Source: Phycisphaerae bacterium (GTDB lineage Bacteria > Planctomycetota > Phycisphaerae > SM23-33). Taken from it: a stretch of DNA of 39,958 nucleotides. The translations under genes were made by a program, and so were the position numbers. The notes beneath the pieces are model-generated. The model saw only the letters and a program-made list of their open reading frames with translations, had not been told where the DNA came from and did not search any database. Within the stretch, counting starts at the first letter, position 1, and the number at the start of each line of letters is the position of its first letter. This document shows positions 6,973 to 15,965 of the stretch, piece after piece. The DNA lies in assembly GCA_030745875.1 (NCBI GenBank), contig JASLNT010000061.1, forward strand, positions 1 through 39,958, given 5' to 3'.

Positions 6973-8352
6973 ATGGGATCCCGTATCAGCCGTCGAAAGT
7001 TCCTGCAAGCCTCCGCCGCCGGGGCCGCGGGGATCACAATTCTCAAAGACAGCGCCTCAGCCCGAACGTACAAGGCGAACAACAAACTCGGAATCGCGAT
7101 AGTCGGATGCGCCGGGCGCGGAGAATGGTTCGTAGCCACCCTGCCTAAGATCGAGAATGTTGTCGCGATGTGCGACGTAGACGAGCGCAAGTGCCAGGGC
7201 AGCTACAGGCGCCAACCGGACACGCCGAAGTTCCGCGACTTCCGCAAGATGCTCGACAAGTTCGACAAGCAGATTGACGCGGTGTTCGTCGCAACACCGG
7301 ACAACACCCACGCTGTGATATCAGTGGCTGCGATGAAACGCGGCAAGGGTGTCTTCTGCGAAAAACCGCTCAGCCGCGACGTGTGGGAGTCGCGCGTTAT
7401 GCGAGACACAGCCCGCAAACACAAGGTCGCCACACAGATGGGCAACCAAGGCACAGCCACTCCGGGGTTCCGCCGGGCAATGGAGCTGATCCAGGGCGGC
7501 GCGATCGGACAGGTGCGCCAGGTGTACGTTTACAAAGACGGCGCCGGACAGGGCAATCGCCCGCTTCCCAAAGGCAAGATGGACATCCCAAAGACGCTTG
7601 ACTGGGACTTGTGGCTCGGACCGGCGGCGGATCGGGACTTCCACACGCGATGGATGAGATGGCACGGTTGGCGGGATTTCGGTACGTGTAAGCTGGGCAA
7701 CTGGGCCAGCCACTCGGCGAATCTCGCGTTCAAGTCGCTGAAGATCGATTCGCTGTGGTATGCGGACCCCAAGGGCAAACCGATCATAACCATCGAGGCC
7801 AAAGTACCCGAAATCTGCAGAACTTCATTCCCAAAATGGGAGGTGATAACGTACAAGATTCCCGCTCGCGGCGACCTGCCGGCGCTTACGCTGGTCTGGG
7901 GAACCGGGCCAAAGGCTCCAGGCTTCCGCGACAAGGTCGAAGCCGCCATCGGACGCGGGCTGGACTGGGGCGACAAGGGCAGGAAGAAATGGGACGATCA
8001 CGCCGGGGCGGCCATTATCGGCGGCAAGGGAAAGGTGGACACCAACGGGCACAACACGACGTTCTCGCTGGTCCCGGCTGACGACTTCAAGGACGTCCAG
8101 ACCGCCCGGCCGGAAAAGCTGCCGAAATCCCGCGGACACGAGCGGGAATTCTTCGAGGCGGTGCGGGGCGGAAAGCCCGCCTGGAGCAACTTCGACTACG
8201 CAGCATGTCTCAACGAGTTCCTCCAACTCGGCAATGTGGCGACGATGTTTCAAGGCCCGCTGGAATTCGATCCCCTGGCGTGCGCGATCACGAATAACAA
8301 ACTGGCGAATGCGGCCCTGCGGCGCGAATACCGCAAGGGCTGGTCGCTGTAG
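6973..8352 (+). CDS. Gfo/Idh/MocA family oxidoreductase, Tat-exported
   Basis: The 459-residue protein starts with a twin-arginine signal (SRRKFLQASAAGAAG), so it is folded with its cofactor before export. The Rossmann motif appears as GIAIVGCAGRG, followed by VVAMCDVDE, VATPDNTH and the EKPLS motif whose lysine is catalytic in the family. A C-terminal GFO_IDH_MocA domain follows (W-rich section around 200-300 with CKLGNWASHS). The reaction is NAD(P)-dependent oxidation or reduction of a sugar or polyol derivative; several Tat-exported relatives act as glycosidases instead, so the substrate is open. AAGGAG precedes the ATG. It is followed 23 bp later by the ThuA gene, a pairing common in planctomycetes. 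Confidence 0.9.
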   Translation: MGSRISRRKFLQASAAGAAGITILKDSASARTYKANNKLGIAIVGCAGRGEWFVATLPKIENVVAMCDVDERKCQGSYRRQPDTPKFRDFRKMLDKFDKQIDAVFVATPDNTHAVISVAAMKRGKGVFCEKPLSRDVWESRVMRDTARKHKVATQMGNQGTATPGFRRAMELIQGGAIGQVRQVYVYKDGAGQGNRPLPKGKMDIPKTLDWDLWLGPAADRDFHTRWMRWHGWRDFGTCKLGNWASHSANLAFKSLKIDSLWYADPKGKPIITIEAKVPEICRTSFPKWEVITYKIPARGDLPALTLVWGTGPKAPGFRDKVEAAIGRGLDWGDKGRKKWDDHAGAAIIGGKGKVDTNGHNTTFSLVPADDFKDVQTARPEKLPKSRGHEREFFEAVRGGKPAWSNFDYAACLNEFLQLGNVATMFQGPLEFDPLACAITNNKLANAALRREYRKGWSL

Positions 8353-8375
8353 TCGGTTGAAAGGGAGATGGAGCT

Positions 8376-10190
8376 ATGGTCCGCAGGTTTGCTTGCTTGC
8401 TGGTGTTCCTGACCGCGGCGCGGGGACTGGCCGGTGATGAGATTCCCAAACATCGGGCCGAGCAGATTCGCAAAGCCGCTCCCGCCAAGGCGCGCGTCAA
8501 GCCGGCCCGAACCAGGCGCGTGCTTATTTGGAACACTCCCGCCCACCTGATGGCCAGAGATCCGCACAAGGGTTACTGCATCCCGTATGGCGCGCACGCC
8601 ATGAAAACACTCGGAGAAAAGACGGGAGCCTTCACGCCGGTGGTCAGCGATGACCTGTCGGTGTTCCTGCCGACGAGCCTCAAACAGTTCGACGCGATCG
8701 TCCTGAACAACGCGTCGGGCGCGTGGATCACGCCGGATGCCGCGACGGCTGAGAAGCTCAAAGCACATGGCGACAAGAAAGCCATCGAGTTGATGCTGCG
8801 GAAAAGCCTGCTGGACTTCGTCCGCGGCGGTGGAGGGATCGTTGCGTATCATTACGCTCTGGGAGGCAACCGACACTGGTCTGAGTTTCGCGAGATGATC
8901 GGTGCAACTGTAGCGGGCCATCCGTGGAACGAGGAGATAGGCGTTCTGGTCGAAGAACCGGGCCATCCGCTGGCGGCCGCTTTCGGCGGTAAGAAGAAGT
9001 TCCGGATCACCGACGAGATCTTCCAGTTCAGCAAACCGTACGACCGCGGTAAGCTCCGCGTGCTGCTGAGCCTGGACGTAAAGACCACGAATATGGGCGT
9101 CAAGTGGATCAACCGAACGGACAACGACTTCGCACTGGCGTGGGTGAAGGCGTTCGGCAAGGGGCGGGTGTTCTACACCGCAATAGGCCACCGCACGGAA
9201 ATCTACTGGAACCCGACGATGCTGCAGTTCTATCTCGACGGTGTCCAGTTCGCCACCGGCGACCTGAAGGCCCCAACGGCGCCCAGGGCGTCGCGACCGA
9301 GCCAAAAGGGACCCGGACCCACCCCGCCGGACGTGCGTGCGGCGAAGATGAAAGCAAAGAACGTAAGAGGGCCCACGAAGCAGGAGATCGAGAAGATTCG
9401 CGCCGCGGCTCCGGACAAGGCGCCGGCCAGACCCGCCAAGACCCGCAAGGTGCTCGTCTGGGGACACTCCTGGACGCATATTCCAAACCCGTTCGCCGAG
9501 AAGGCTCTCGAGATCCTCGGCCGGAAGAGCGGAGCGTTCCAAGCCGTTGTCAGCGACGACCCGCGCCTGCTCCTGCCCGATCGCCTCGGGCGGTTCGACG
9601 CGCTGGTGATGAACAACATCCACGAGCGCGAACCGTTCCTGCCCGAGAACTTCAACAAGCTGCCGGCCGACCAGAAGGCGGCTGCGGCCAAGTTCGACCA
9701 GGCGGTCAAGAAGAGCATCCTCGAGTTCGTCGCCGACGGCAAGGGCCTGGTGGGCATCCACGCAGCAACGGCCGCCTGCCAGAAGTGGCCCGAGTACGGC
9801 CGGATGATCGGCGGTTACTACGGCGGGCACATTATGGACGACGTAACGATCAAACTGGAAGATCCCAGCCACCCGGTCAACACGCCGCTGAAGGGCAAGA
9901 GCTGGCGTATTCGCGATGAGATATACCTTTTCCGCCAACCGTACTCGCGAAAGAATCTCCGCGTGCTGCTGAGCCTGGACCTGAGCGCGACCAGGGATCC
10001 CGGAAAACGCCCGGACAAGGACTACGCCGTCAGTTGGGTCCGGCAGCACGGAAAGGGTCGCGTCTTCTACTGCGCGCTTGGGCACGTCCCGGCGACGTAC
10101 TGGAACCCGACGTTCCTGCGACACGTTCTGGCCGGGGTGCAACTGGCTGTCGGCGACCTGACCGGTCAGACCGCGCCCAGCAGCAAATAA
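8376..10190 (+). CDS. Secreted protein with two tandem ThuA-like domains
   Basis: The 604-residue chain opens with a signal peptide (MVRRFACLLVFLTAARGLAG). Two ThuA-type (class-I amidotransferase-like fold) domains follow, at about 45-285 and 345-595. They align through their length: each starts with KTR/TRR(K)VL(V/I)W, has a KSGAF..VVSDD segment, a G(K/G)G(L/I)V..H motif, and ends GRVFY(T/C)A(I/L)GH...YWNPT.L...L.GVQ...GDL. The linker is charged and Pro/Lys-rich. ThuA proteins are linked to trehalose and other disaccharide use, but their chemistry is poorly defined. The gene lies 23 bp after the MocA gene with a GGGAGATGGAG ribosome binding site, so the two are probably one transcript. A large open frame on the opposite strand is a codon-bias shadow. 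Confidence 0.87.
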   Translation: MVRRFACLLVFLTAARGLAGDEIPKHRAEQIRKAAPAKARVKPARTRRVLIWNTPAHLMARDPHKGYCIPYGAHAMKTLGEKTGAFTPVVSDDLSVFLPTSLKQFDAIVLNNASGAWITPDAATAEKLKAHGDKKAIELMLRKSLLDFVRGGGGIVAYHYALGGNRHWSEFREMIGATVAGHPWNEEIGVLVEEPGHPLAAAFGGKKKFRITDEIFQFSKPYDRGKLRVLLSLDVKTTNMGVKWINRTDNDFALAWVKAFGKGRVFYTAIGHRTEIYWNPTMLQFYLDGVQFATGDLKAPTAPRASRPSQKGPGPTPPDVRAAKMKAKNVRGPTKQEIEKIRAAAPDKAPARPAKTRKVLVWGHSWTHIPNPFAEKALEILGRKSGAFQAVVSDDPRLLLPDRLGRFDALVMNNIHEREPFLPENFNKLPADQKAAAAKFDQAVKKSILEFVADGKGLVGIHAATAACQKWPEYGRMIGGYYGGHIMDDVTIKLEDPSHPVNTPLKGKSWRIRDEIYLFRQPYSRKNLRVLLSLDLSATRDPGKRPDKDYAVSWVRQHGKGRVFYCALGHVPATYWNPTFLRHVLAGVQLAVGDLTGQTAPSSK

Positions 10191-10224
10191 TGCTGAATGT
10201 TCTTCCCGTCAGCCGCCGCAGGGC

Positions 10225-13194
10225 TTATTTGCCCCAGATCTGGACTTCCGAGAACGCGCACCAGCCCAAAGGCTTCTTCTGTACGAGTTCGGTGAACTTC
10301 ACCCAACTGGCTTTGCGTTTGCGGAACTTGAAGGTCTGCGGTTCCTTGGTCCATTTGATGTTGATCTTCTCCTTGCTTCCGTCGGAGAATTCGAGCGTCG
10401 CCGAGTGCCAGTGCTTGTCGTGACGCTCCTCGGCGCGGATCCACAACACGAGCTTGTCGATCTCGTAGCTCTTGCCCAGGTCGATCTTGATCCAGAGATC
10501 CTCGCGCCGGTCCGGACCCCATGACGGGAACCGTCCGCCATGTCCGGTGTTGGCGGTCTTGCCGTTGATGACATTATTGGCTGCGTAGACGCGATCGTTG
10601 CGACACACGCTGTTGGTCGACGCGTGGGGGAAGGCTTTCGAGTCGCCCATTACGTCTTTCGGGTTCAGCGCCAGGTTGCGATAGCCCGTTGTGACGACCG
10701 GAGGTTCTTTGTCAGTCGGAGCACCGGCCGGACGCTTGCCGGTAAGCATTTCCTGGATATTGGCTTCTTCGATCGCCTCCATACGCCTGCGTTTGTCCAT
10801 GAAGCGTTTGTGCTTAGCCTTGTCGCCGTCGTTCCAGGCTCCGGCCTCGGCGTAGTCGCCGCAGTACGGAACCAGCAGATCGATCCAGCATGCGATGATC
10901 GATAACTCGTGCTTCGACAGCTTGACGTTGCACTTGGGACCGGCGATGTGCTCGAAGATCTTCGACTTGGTCGCGCCCTTGAAGTAAGGCGGAAGCATCG
11001 GCGGAATCGACTGCACGTTGAGCCAGTTCACGATTTCGTTGGGCTTTCCGCGCTGGGTCAGGTTCAGATAAGCTTCCGACCAGTTCCTCTTGGCCCGTCC
11101 GTCGGGTTTGGTCGTAGACATAAGGCTGAAAGCCAGGTTCTTCTCGTTGGGATCTATAGTCGCGTTGGTGTTGATTTTAGGCTTGGCCGGCTGCTTGCCC
11201 TTGCGTCTGGGCGGCGGGCCGAGTGTCTTGCTGCTGTCCTTGTGGCACTTGATGCAGTGCTTGTCGAGGATCGGCTGGACCATCTTGGGGAAGCTGAATC
11301 CGCGAGGAGGTCCGAACACCGGGTCGAGGGCCTTCGGGCCTGCTTTCATCGCCAGAGTCGTGCCCGTCGACAGCGAGATTTCGTTCTTATTCTCATGGCA
11401 ACCGACGCAGGAGAATTTCTCGCCCGGTTGGAGGGTCGACCAGCTTCTCATCGACTGAACAACGTGGTTCTTCTCGTCCAGCAGTTGGAAGTAAACCGGC
11501 GTGCGAGCGGGAACTTCGAAGAACGCCGACCCGTCTTTGTAGACCTTTGTGTCGCCCAAGACGTGTTTGACGTCCCATGTTCCGTTTCCGATGGCAATAG
11601 GCGTCGAGACAAGCGCCCCGCCCGCGGGTCCGCGATTACCGTTGGACCCAATGCCCGCAGCGCGGAACTCAAGTGCGACAACACGCAGCGATTTGACCAC
11701 GCCGCGATCGACGCCCTTGAGGCCCGGTCCGATGTATACGTCCTGAACGTAGAACGTGCCGGTCTTCTTGCGATAGTCCACCGTTGACGGCCGTATCGTG
11801 GGGATCTTGCGGGCCTTGAGAACTACAGGCTGGTTGCTGTCCTGCTTAAGATTCACCGCCAGCAACTCGCGGGAAGCATCGTCACGCATGTAGAAGATTC
11901 CAAACCTCAGTCCTCCGCCGTCGGCGCGGAAGGTGGTCAGGAACTCTTTTTCGCTAAACGGATAGGGATATTGGAACTGGTCGCCGCGCTGCCCATATCG
12001 GTCGATCTTGACCGATTTGGTTTCGGTTATCGGTGCGATCAACTGCACGCCTGAGGCTTCCTGGCGGCCTTTCTTCGAATCGACGATGCAAAGCTTGCCT
12101 CGCTGGCGGGTGTGGTGTCCGCTGGCCAGGGCCATCACCTTGCTCGTTCCGGGAATTCCGCGTGCGTGTGCGATCGTCGTGGGGAACCAGGAGTTGTTTC
12201 CGTAGTATTCGGTCTGGCTGGTTCCGTCGGGGTTCATCTGGTACAGCGGTTGGGGATAGAGCTGCCCGCGGTCGTTGTAATCCCAGCGAGTGTAGACCAC
12301 GCGTCCGTCGTCGAGGACCTGCGGGTAGTTTGAGTGGACCTGGTCGAAGGCGACCCTGCGGAGGAACTTCCCGTCCTTGTTGCAGACGTACAGGTTCGAC
12401 ACTTCAGTCCACCAGCAGTCGACGATCTGCACGCAACGGGTCGAGTTGAACAGAATATTTCCGTCGGGCAGGTAGATCCCTTCGTAGTCGGCGAAACCAA
12501 GTCCGAAAGTAAGCTGGCGGATTTTGCGGGAGGCGACGTCCATTTCGTACAGGTGGTAGTCATCCTGGCGGTCGGATTTCTTCCAGGCGAACAGTATGCG
12601 CTTTCCGTCGTAGCTGACGTCGGGATCGCGGATAACGCCCTGAGAGTCGTCTATGAGCGTTTCAACCTTTGGTTCGGGCCCGCTAACGTCCAGCATGCAC
12701 AACGCCGCACCCGGGCGGAAATGTCGTTCTCTCTGCGCGTCGGACAGGCCTTCCGTGTAGGCGTAGTGCGACCCGCCCATCTCGTAGTGTCTGGTGAAGA
12801 CTATTCTCTTGCAGCGGATGCGCAGGAGATTAAGTCGTTTGGCCCGCCGGGCGGTCGCGGCGCGGGTGTAGAGATCCTTCCACTTCGGATCGTTTCCGGG
12901 GGTCTTGGCGGCGGTCAGTTTGGCGGCTTCTGCGCCAAACGCCTTACCTGCAGCGCCGAGTTCGGCAAGAACCTTCTTAACAGCGGCCGTTTCGAGATTG
13001 CAGTCGGACTTGGACTTGAAGCATTTGTTCATTCCGTCTTTGCCCAGGTCCTGATGCAGCCAGTCCCTCTGGATCTGCTCGGAAGTCGCGCCCGGCTGCG
13101 GGGCGTCTTTAGCGAAACAGACCGCCGCGCCGCCTACTGTGAGAATCCACGAAATGAACGCCAAAGACACCGCTATCTTCACACTTGTTTTCAT
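10225..13194 (-). CDS. Secreted beta-propeller/c-type cytochrome/discoidin-domain protein
   Basis: The ATG at 13194 is chosen over an in-frame one 13 codons upstream because GGAGA lies just before it and a signal peptide follows (MKTSVKIAVSLAFISWILTVGGAAVCFA). The product is 989 residues. Residues about 130-560 form a TolB/WD40-like propeller (SYDGKRILFAWKK, LPDGNILFNSTR, LDDGRVVYTRWDYN) of the kind found in the hydrazine synthase alpha-subunit middle domain and its many PVC homologues. Two heme c motifs follow, CVGCH at Cys596 and CIKCH at Cys647, so it probably acts in periplasmic electron transfer. Residues about 835-985 look like an F5/8-type C (discoidin) carbohydrate-binding domain. It is convergent with the ThuA gene, 34 bp away. 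The redox partner and substrate are unknown. Confidence 0.78.
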   Translation of the reverse strand: MKTSVKIAVSLAFISWILTVGGAAVCFAKDAPQPGATSEQIQRDWLHQDLGKDGMNKCFKSKSDCNLETAAVKKVLAELGAAGKAFGAEAAKLTAAKTPGNDPKWKDLYTRAATARRAKRLNLLRIRCKRIVFTRHYEMGGSHYAYTEGLSDAQRERHFRPGAALCMLDVSGPEPKVETLIDDSQGVIRDPDVSYDGKRILFAWKKSDRQDDYHLYEMDVASRKIRQLTFGLGFADYEGIYLPDGNILFNSTRCVQIVDCWWTEVSNLYVCNKDGKFLRRVAFDQVHSNYPQVLDDGRVVYTRWDYNDRGQLYPQPLYQMNPDGTSQTEYYGNNSWFPTTIAHARGIPGTSKVMALASGHHTRQRGKLCIVDSKKGRQEASGVQLIAPITETKSVKIDRYGQRGDQFQYPYPFSEKEFLTTFRADGGGLRFGIFYMRDDASRELLAVNLKQDSNQPVVLKARKIPTIRPSTVDYRKKTGTFYVQDVYIGPGLKGVDRGVVKSLRVVALEFRAAGIGSNGNRGPAGGALVSTPIAIGNGTWDVKHVLGDTKVYKDGSAFFEVPARTPVYFQLLDEKNHVVQSMRSWSTLQPGEKFSCVGCHENKNEISLSTGTTLAMKAGPKALDPVFGPPRGFSFPKMVQPILDKHCIKCHKDSSKTLGPPPRRKGKQPAKPKINTNATIDPNEKNLAFSLMSTTKPDGRAKRNWSEAYLNLTQRGKPNEIVNWLNVQSIPPMLPPYFKGATKSKIFEHIAGPKCNVKLSKHELSIIACWIDLLVPYCGDYAEAGAWNDGDKAKHKRFMDKRRRMEAIEEANIQEMLTGKRPAGAPTDKEPPVVTTGYRNLALNPKDVMGDSKAFPHASTNSVCRNDRVYAANNVINGKTANTGHGGRFPSWGPDRREDLWIKIDLGKSYEIDKLVLWIRAEERHDKHWHSATLEFSDGSKEKINIKWTKEPQTFKFRKRKASWVKFTELVQKKPLGWCAFSEVQIWGK

Positions 13195-13367
13195 CGGTAC
13201 TGGTCTCCAGAATTTCCTGCGAATGTTTGCCAATATTCAGGGCGACCGGCGGACAATCCGCCGCCGGCTCCGAATAGTCAGAACGTTGGGGTGAGTCCTT
13301 CATTGCCCAAAACATCCGACTGGCGCATCATATCGGCAAGGCGATCCGGAGACCAGCTTTTCAGTAT

Positions 13368-15086
13368 CTACTTTTCTCCGGCGAGAGCTTCAGCCACATT
13401 CATCGCGTGGTCTTTGACCCGCCTGTAAGCATTCAGCATATCTGTGTATATGACGGTCACCAACGGCGCGGGGCGATTTTCGGCAACTTCGGCAAGATGC
13501 TGGTTGCGGAGGCGCCGGGCCAGGTGGCTGATCCCGTCGCCCATGCTGTGAGCCTTGGTTACGACCTCCGGGCGGTTCTGCCTGCATGCGGTTGAGACCA
13601 AATCGACATATCCGGCGACCTCGTCGTGGAGCTCCAATATACTGTCACGATCGGTCCGGGAGAATTCCAGATCGGCCTGGTCGAGGCGGAGATACAGCTT
13701 CAGGACGTTCTGCACGTAGTCGCCAGCCGATTCGTATTCGTCTGCAATTCGCACGATGCGTCTGCCCTCGTCAGCCAGATCGTGAGTCAGGCTCCCGGCC
13801 AGCAACTCGGTCACGAAAACGGTGACCTCCTTCTGCATGATGTCCAGGACCTCTTCCTTATGGAATATTTTTTGAACGTTCTTCTCGTCGGTCACGCCTT
13901 CGGCGACCACGCCGCGAAGGCGAGGCAGCATTTTATCCAACGTGTCGGCCATTCGGTTGACCTCCTTGCGCGACTGCTCGATACCGATAACCGGCGTGTC
14001 GGCGAGGTTGGCGTCGAGCATGGTCAGGTGCGGAGTTTCCTTGAACTTGCGATCGGGCACAAAGCGAGTCAGCAAAGCGGCCAGGACGTTGGTGAACGGT
14101 ATGAACAGCAGCGTATTGGCGACATTAAAACCGGTGTGGACGGCGGCTATGGCGGCTGTAACGTGCGGGAAGTTGAGCACTTCCTTACCGTCTTCGACGG
14201 CCTTGACGCTTGCAGTGGGGTCGATTCCGATAACCTGCTGGACAAGATGAATGTAGGGCCTGAACAGGGCGGTAATCCAAAGCACGCCGATCACATTGAA
14301 TATGACGTGTGCGTATGCGGCGCGTTTTGCGTTGGTGGTGGTCCCTATCGACGCGAGGTACGCGGTGATGGTCGTTCCGATATTCTCGCCCAGCACAAGC
14401 GCCGCTGCGGTCTGGAAAGGTATTACGCCCGTTGTGGCCAGTCCGATGGTAATGCCCAGCGTCGCCGAAGAAGACTGCACGATCATCGTCAGCACGCACC
14501 CTACCGCTGCGCACTTCAGGACACCGGGATAGCTATCGGCCTGGAAGGTCGAGAACCACGCTTCGAAGTCCTCCATTCCGCGAATGGGCTTGAATCCGTC
14601 CTTCATCAGCTCCAATCCGAAGAAGACCATGCCCATGCCCATTATCGCCATGGCCAGGAACTTGAGCCTGTCCTTGTTGGCGAAGCGAAAAACCAGCGCC
14701 GCTACGCCCATTATGGGCAGGCCGTACTTGCCGATCTTCAACGCCAATATCCAGCCCGTGATGGTAGTGCCTATATTGGCGCCCATTATCACGCCAATAG
14801 CCTGGGTAAGGGTCATGAAGCCTGCAGTAACGAACCCCACAACCATTACGGTGGTGACCGAGCTGGACTGCACCAGACAGGTCACCCCGGCGCCAACGCC
14901 CATGCCCATAAAGCGGTTGCTGGTGGCGGCTCCTATCATAGACCGCAAGCGGTTGCCCGCTATGGTCTGCAGTCCCTCGGACATATACTTCATTCCCAAC
15001 AGGAACACGCCGAGCCCCGCGATGACGTTGAAGAACATCTCGATGACAAATGCGGCGTCCAATTCCGGCGATGCTGCTGCGATCAT
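13368..15086 (-). CDS. Na+/phosphate symporter with PhoU-like C-terminal domain
   Basis: The 572-residue product has two inverted Na/Pi-cotransporter repeats, each with the family QSSS motif (Gln73 and Gln204), in an N-terminal region of about 330 residues with eight or more membrane segments. Residues about 370-565 are a soluble helical PhoU-like domain. This is the NptA/YjbB type, which moves inorganic phosphate together with sodium; the PhoU part probably senses or limits transport. The ATG at 15086 is preceded by TTGGAG at good spacing; the frame stays open 18 codons further upstream but that part is not signal-like. It is divergent from a PhoB-like regulator, which suggests phosphate-dependent control. 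Confidence 0.87.
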   Translation of the reverse strand: MIAAASPELDAAFVIEMFFNVIAGLGVFLLGMKYMSEGLQTIAGNRLRSMIGAATSNRFMGMGVGAGVTCLVQSSSVTTVMVVGFVTAGFMTLTQAIGVIMGANIGTTITGWILALKIGKYGLPIMGVAALVFRFANKDRLKFLAMAIMGMGMVFFGLELMKDGFKPIRGMEDFEAWFSTFQADSYPGVLKCAAVGCVLTMIVQSSSATLGITIGLATTGVIPFQTAAALVLGENIGTTITAYLASIGTTTNAKRAAYAHVIFNVIGVLWITALFRPYIHLVQQVIGIDPTASVKAVEDGKEVLNFPHVTAAIAAVHTGFNVANTLLFIPFTNVLAALLTRFVPDRKFKETPHLTMLDANLADTPVIGIEQSRKEVNRMADTLDKMLPRLRGVVAEGVTDEKNVQKIFHKEEVLDIMQKEVTVFVTELLAGSLTHDLADEGRRIVRIADEYESAGDYVQNVLKLYLRLDQADLEFSRTDRDSILELHDEVAGYVDLVSTACRQNRPEVVTKAHSMGDGISHLARRLRNQHLAEVAENRPAPLVTVIYTDMLNAYRRVKDHAMNVAEALAGEK

Positions 15087-15186
15087 GTTACTGACTCCAA
15101 CTCTTGCATAACGTGTTTTGCCCGGGGCTTGTCTTGCCACAGACCTCTCTGTAAGTTATTGTCGCAAACAACAACTAAGGGCGTAT

Positions 15187-15214
15187 TTGCAGTTTGTTAA
15201 GATTGCGCTAATTT
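15187..15214 (+). promoter_or_regulatory. Candidate promoter for the two-component operon
   Basis: TTGCAG (15187-15192), a 16-nt spacer and TAATTT (15209-15214) lie 26 bp before the response regulator ATG. The surrounding 154-bp divergent gap contains TTAACA on the minus strand (half of a Bacillus-type Pho box), but no clear direct repeat of it, so a Pho operator is not established. Confidence 0.3.
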
Positions 15215-15240
15215 TCCGGCGGTCCGGAACAAGGAGCAAC

Positions 15241-15939
15241 ATGTCAAGGCGGCGCATCGTCATAGTGGAGGATGAAGCGGACATGGCTGAGCTTATCGCC
15301 ATGCGACTCAAGCGCGAACACTATGAAGTAACCGTATGCAACGATGGTCCGGGCGCGCTGGAGACAATACTTTCGGATCCTCCGGATCTGGTCGTGCTGG
15401 ACCTGATGCTGCCGGAGATGTCGGGAACCGAGATCACCACCCGCCTTCGGGCCGATCGTCGGACCGCGGGCGTTGCGATCATCATGCTGACGGCGCTGTC
15501 GGAGGAAAGCGACATCGTGGTCGGTCTGCACGTGGGAGCCGACGACTACATGACCAAACCGTTCAGCATGTCGGTTCTGGTCGCCCGGATATCGGCGCTG
15601 CTTCGACGGGCTCAAAGTCGGCAAGCGGGCGCCGATACATTGTCGGCCGGTCCGATCGAAATCGATCCCGAACGCCACCGCGTACAAGTAGACGGGCGCG
15701 ACTTAACGTTAACGCTTACGGAGTTTCGCCTTCTGACGGCGATAGTCCGAGCGGGAGGTCGAGTTCTCCAGCGCGACCAGTTGATCGAGGCGGCGATGGG
15801 ATCTGAGGCGATCGTAGTCGACCGCACAATCGACGTGCACATGACCGCGCTGCGAAAGAAACTCGGTCCCGCCCGCAAGTACATCCGAACCGTCCGAGGC
15901 GTAGGCTACACACTCGCCGGAGACGAAAACACCTCCTGA
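15241..15939 (+). CDS. OmpR/PhoB-family response regulator
   Basis: The 232-residue protein has a receiver domain at about 5-118, with acidic residues E10/D11, phospho-acceptor Asp54 (VVLDLM), Thr84 and Lys106 (TKPF). The winged-helix output domain of the OmpR/PhoB type is at about 133-228, ending in YIRTVRGVGYTL. It would bind tandem direct repeats as a phosphorylated dimer. AAGGAG precedes the ATG. The cognate kinase starts 26 bp downstream. Its divergent neighbour is a phosphate symporter with a PhoU-like domain, which favours a phosphate-response role, though domain content alone does not separate PhoB from other OmpR-type regulators. Confidence 0.92.
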   Translation: MSRRRIVIVEDEADMAELIAMRLKREHYEVTVCNDGPGALETILSDPPDLVVLDLMLPEMSGTEITTRLRADRRTAGVAIIMLTALSEESDIVVGLHVGADDYMTKPFSMSVLVARISALLRRAQSRQAGADTLSAGPIEIDPERHRVQVDGRDLTLTLTEFRLLTAIVRAGGRVLQRDQLIEAAMGSEAIVVDRTIDVHMTALRKKLGPARKYIRTVRGVGYTLAGDENTS

Positions 15940-15965
15940 AACTTCGACGATCACCGGAAAACGCT

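Noticed and set aside
8250..10142. 630-codon open frame antisense to the ThuA gene
   Set aside because: It lacks any recognisable domain and mirrors the codon bias of the ThuA gene, which has clear family motifs and a ribosome binding site.
10225..13194. Hydrazine synthase alpha subunit as evidence for anammox
   Set aside because: Propeller proteins of this kind are widespread in planctomycetes; no beta/gamma subunits or hydrazine dehydrogenase are present.
13626..15200. 524-codon open frame antisense to the phosphate symporter
   Set aside because: The composition is implausible (rich in His, Gln, Arg) and the symporter on the other strand has clear membrane and QSSS motifs.
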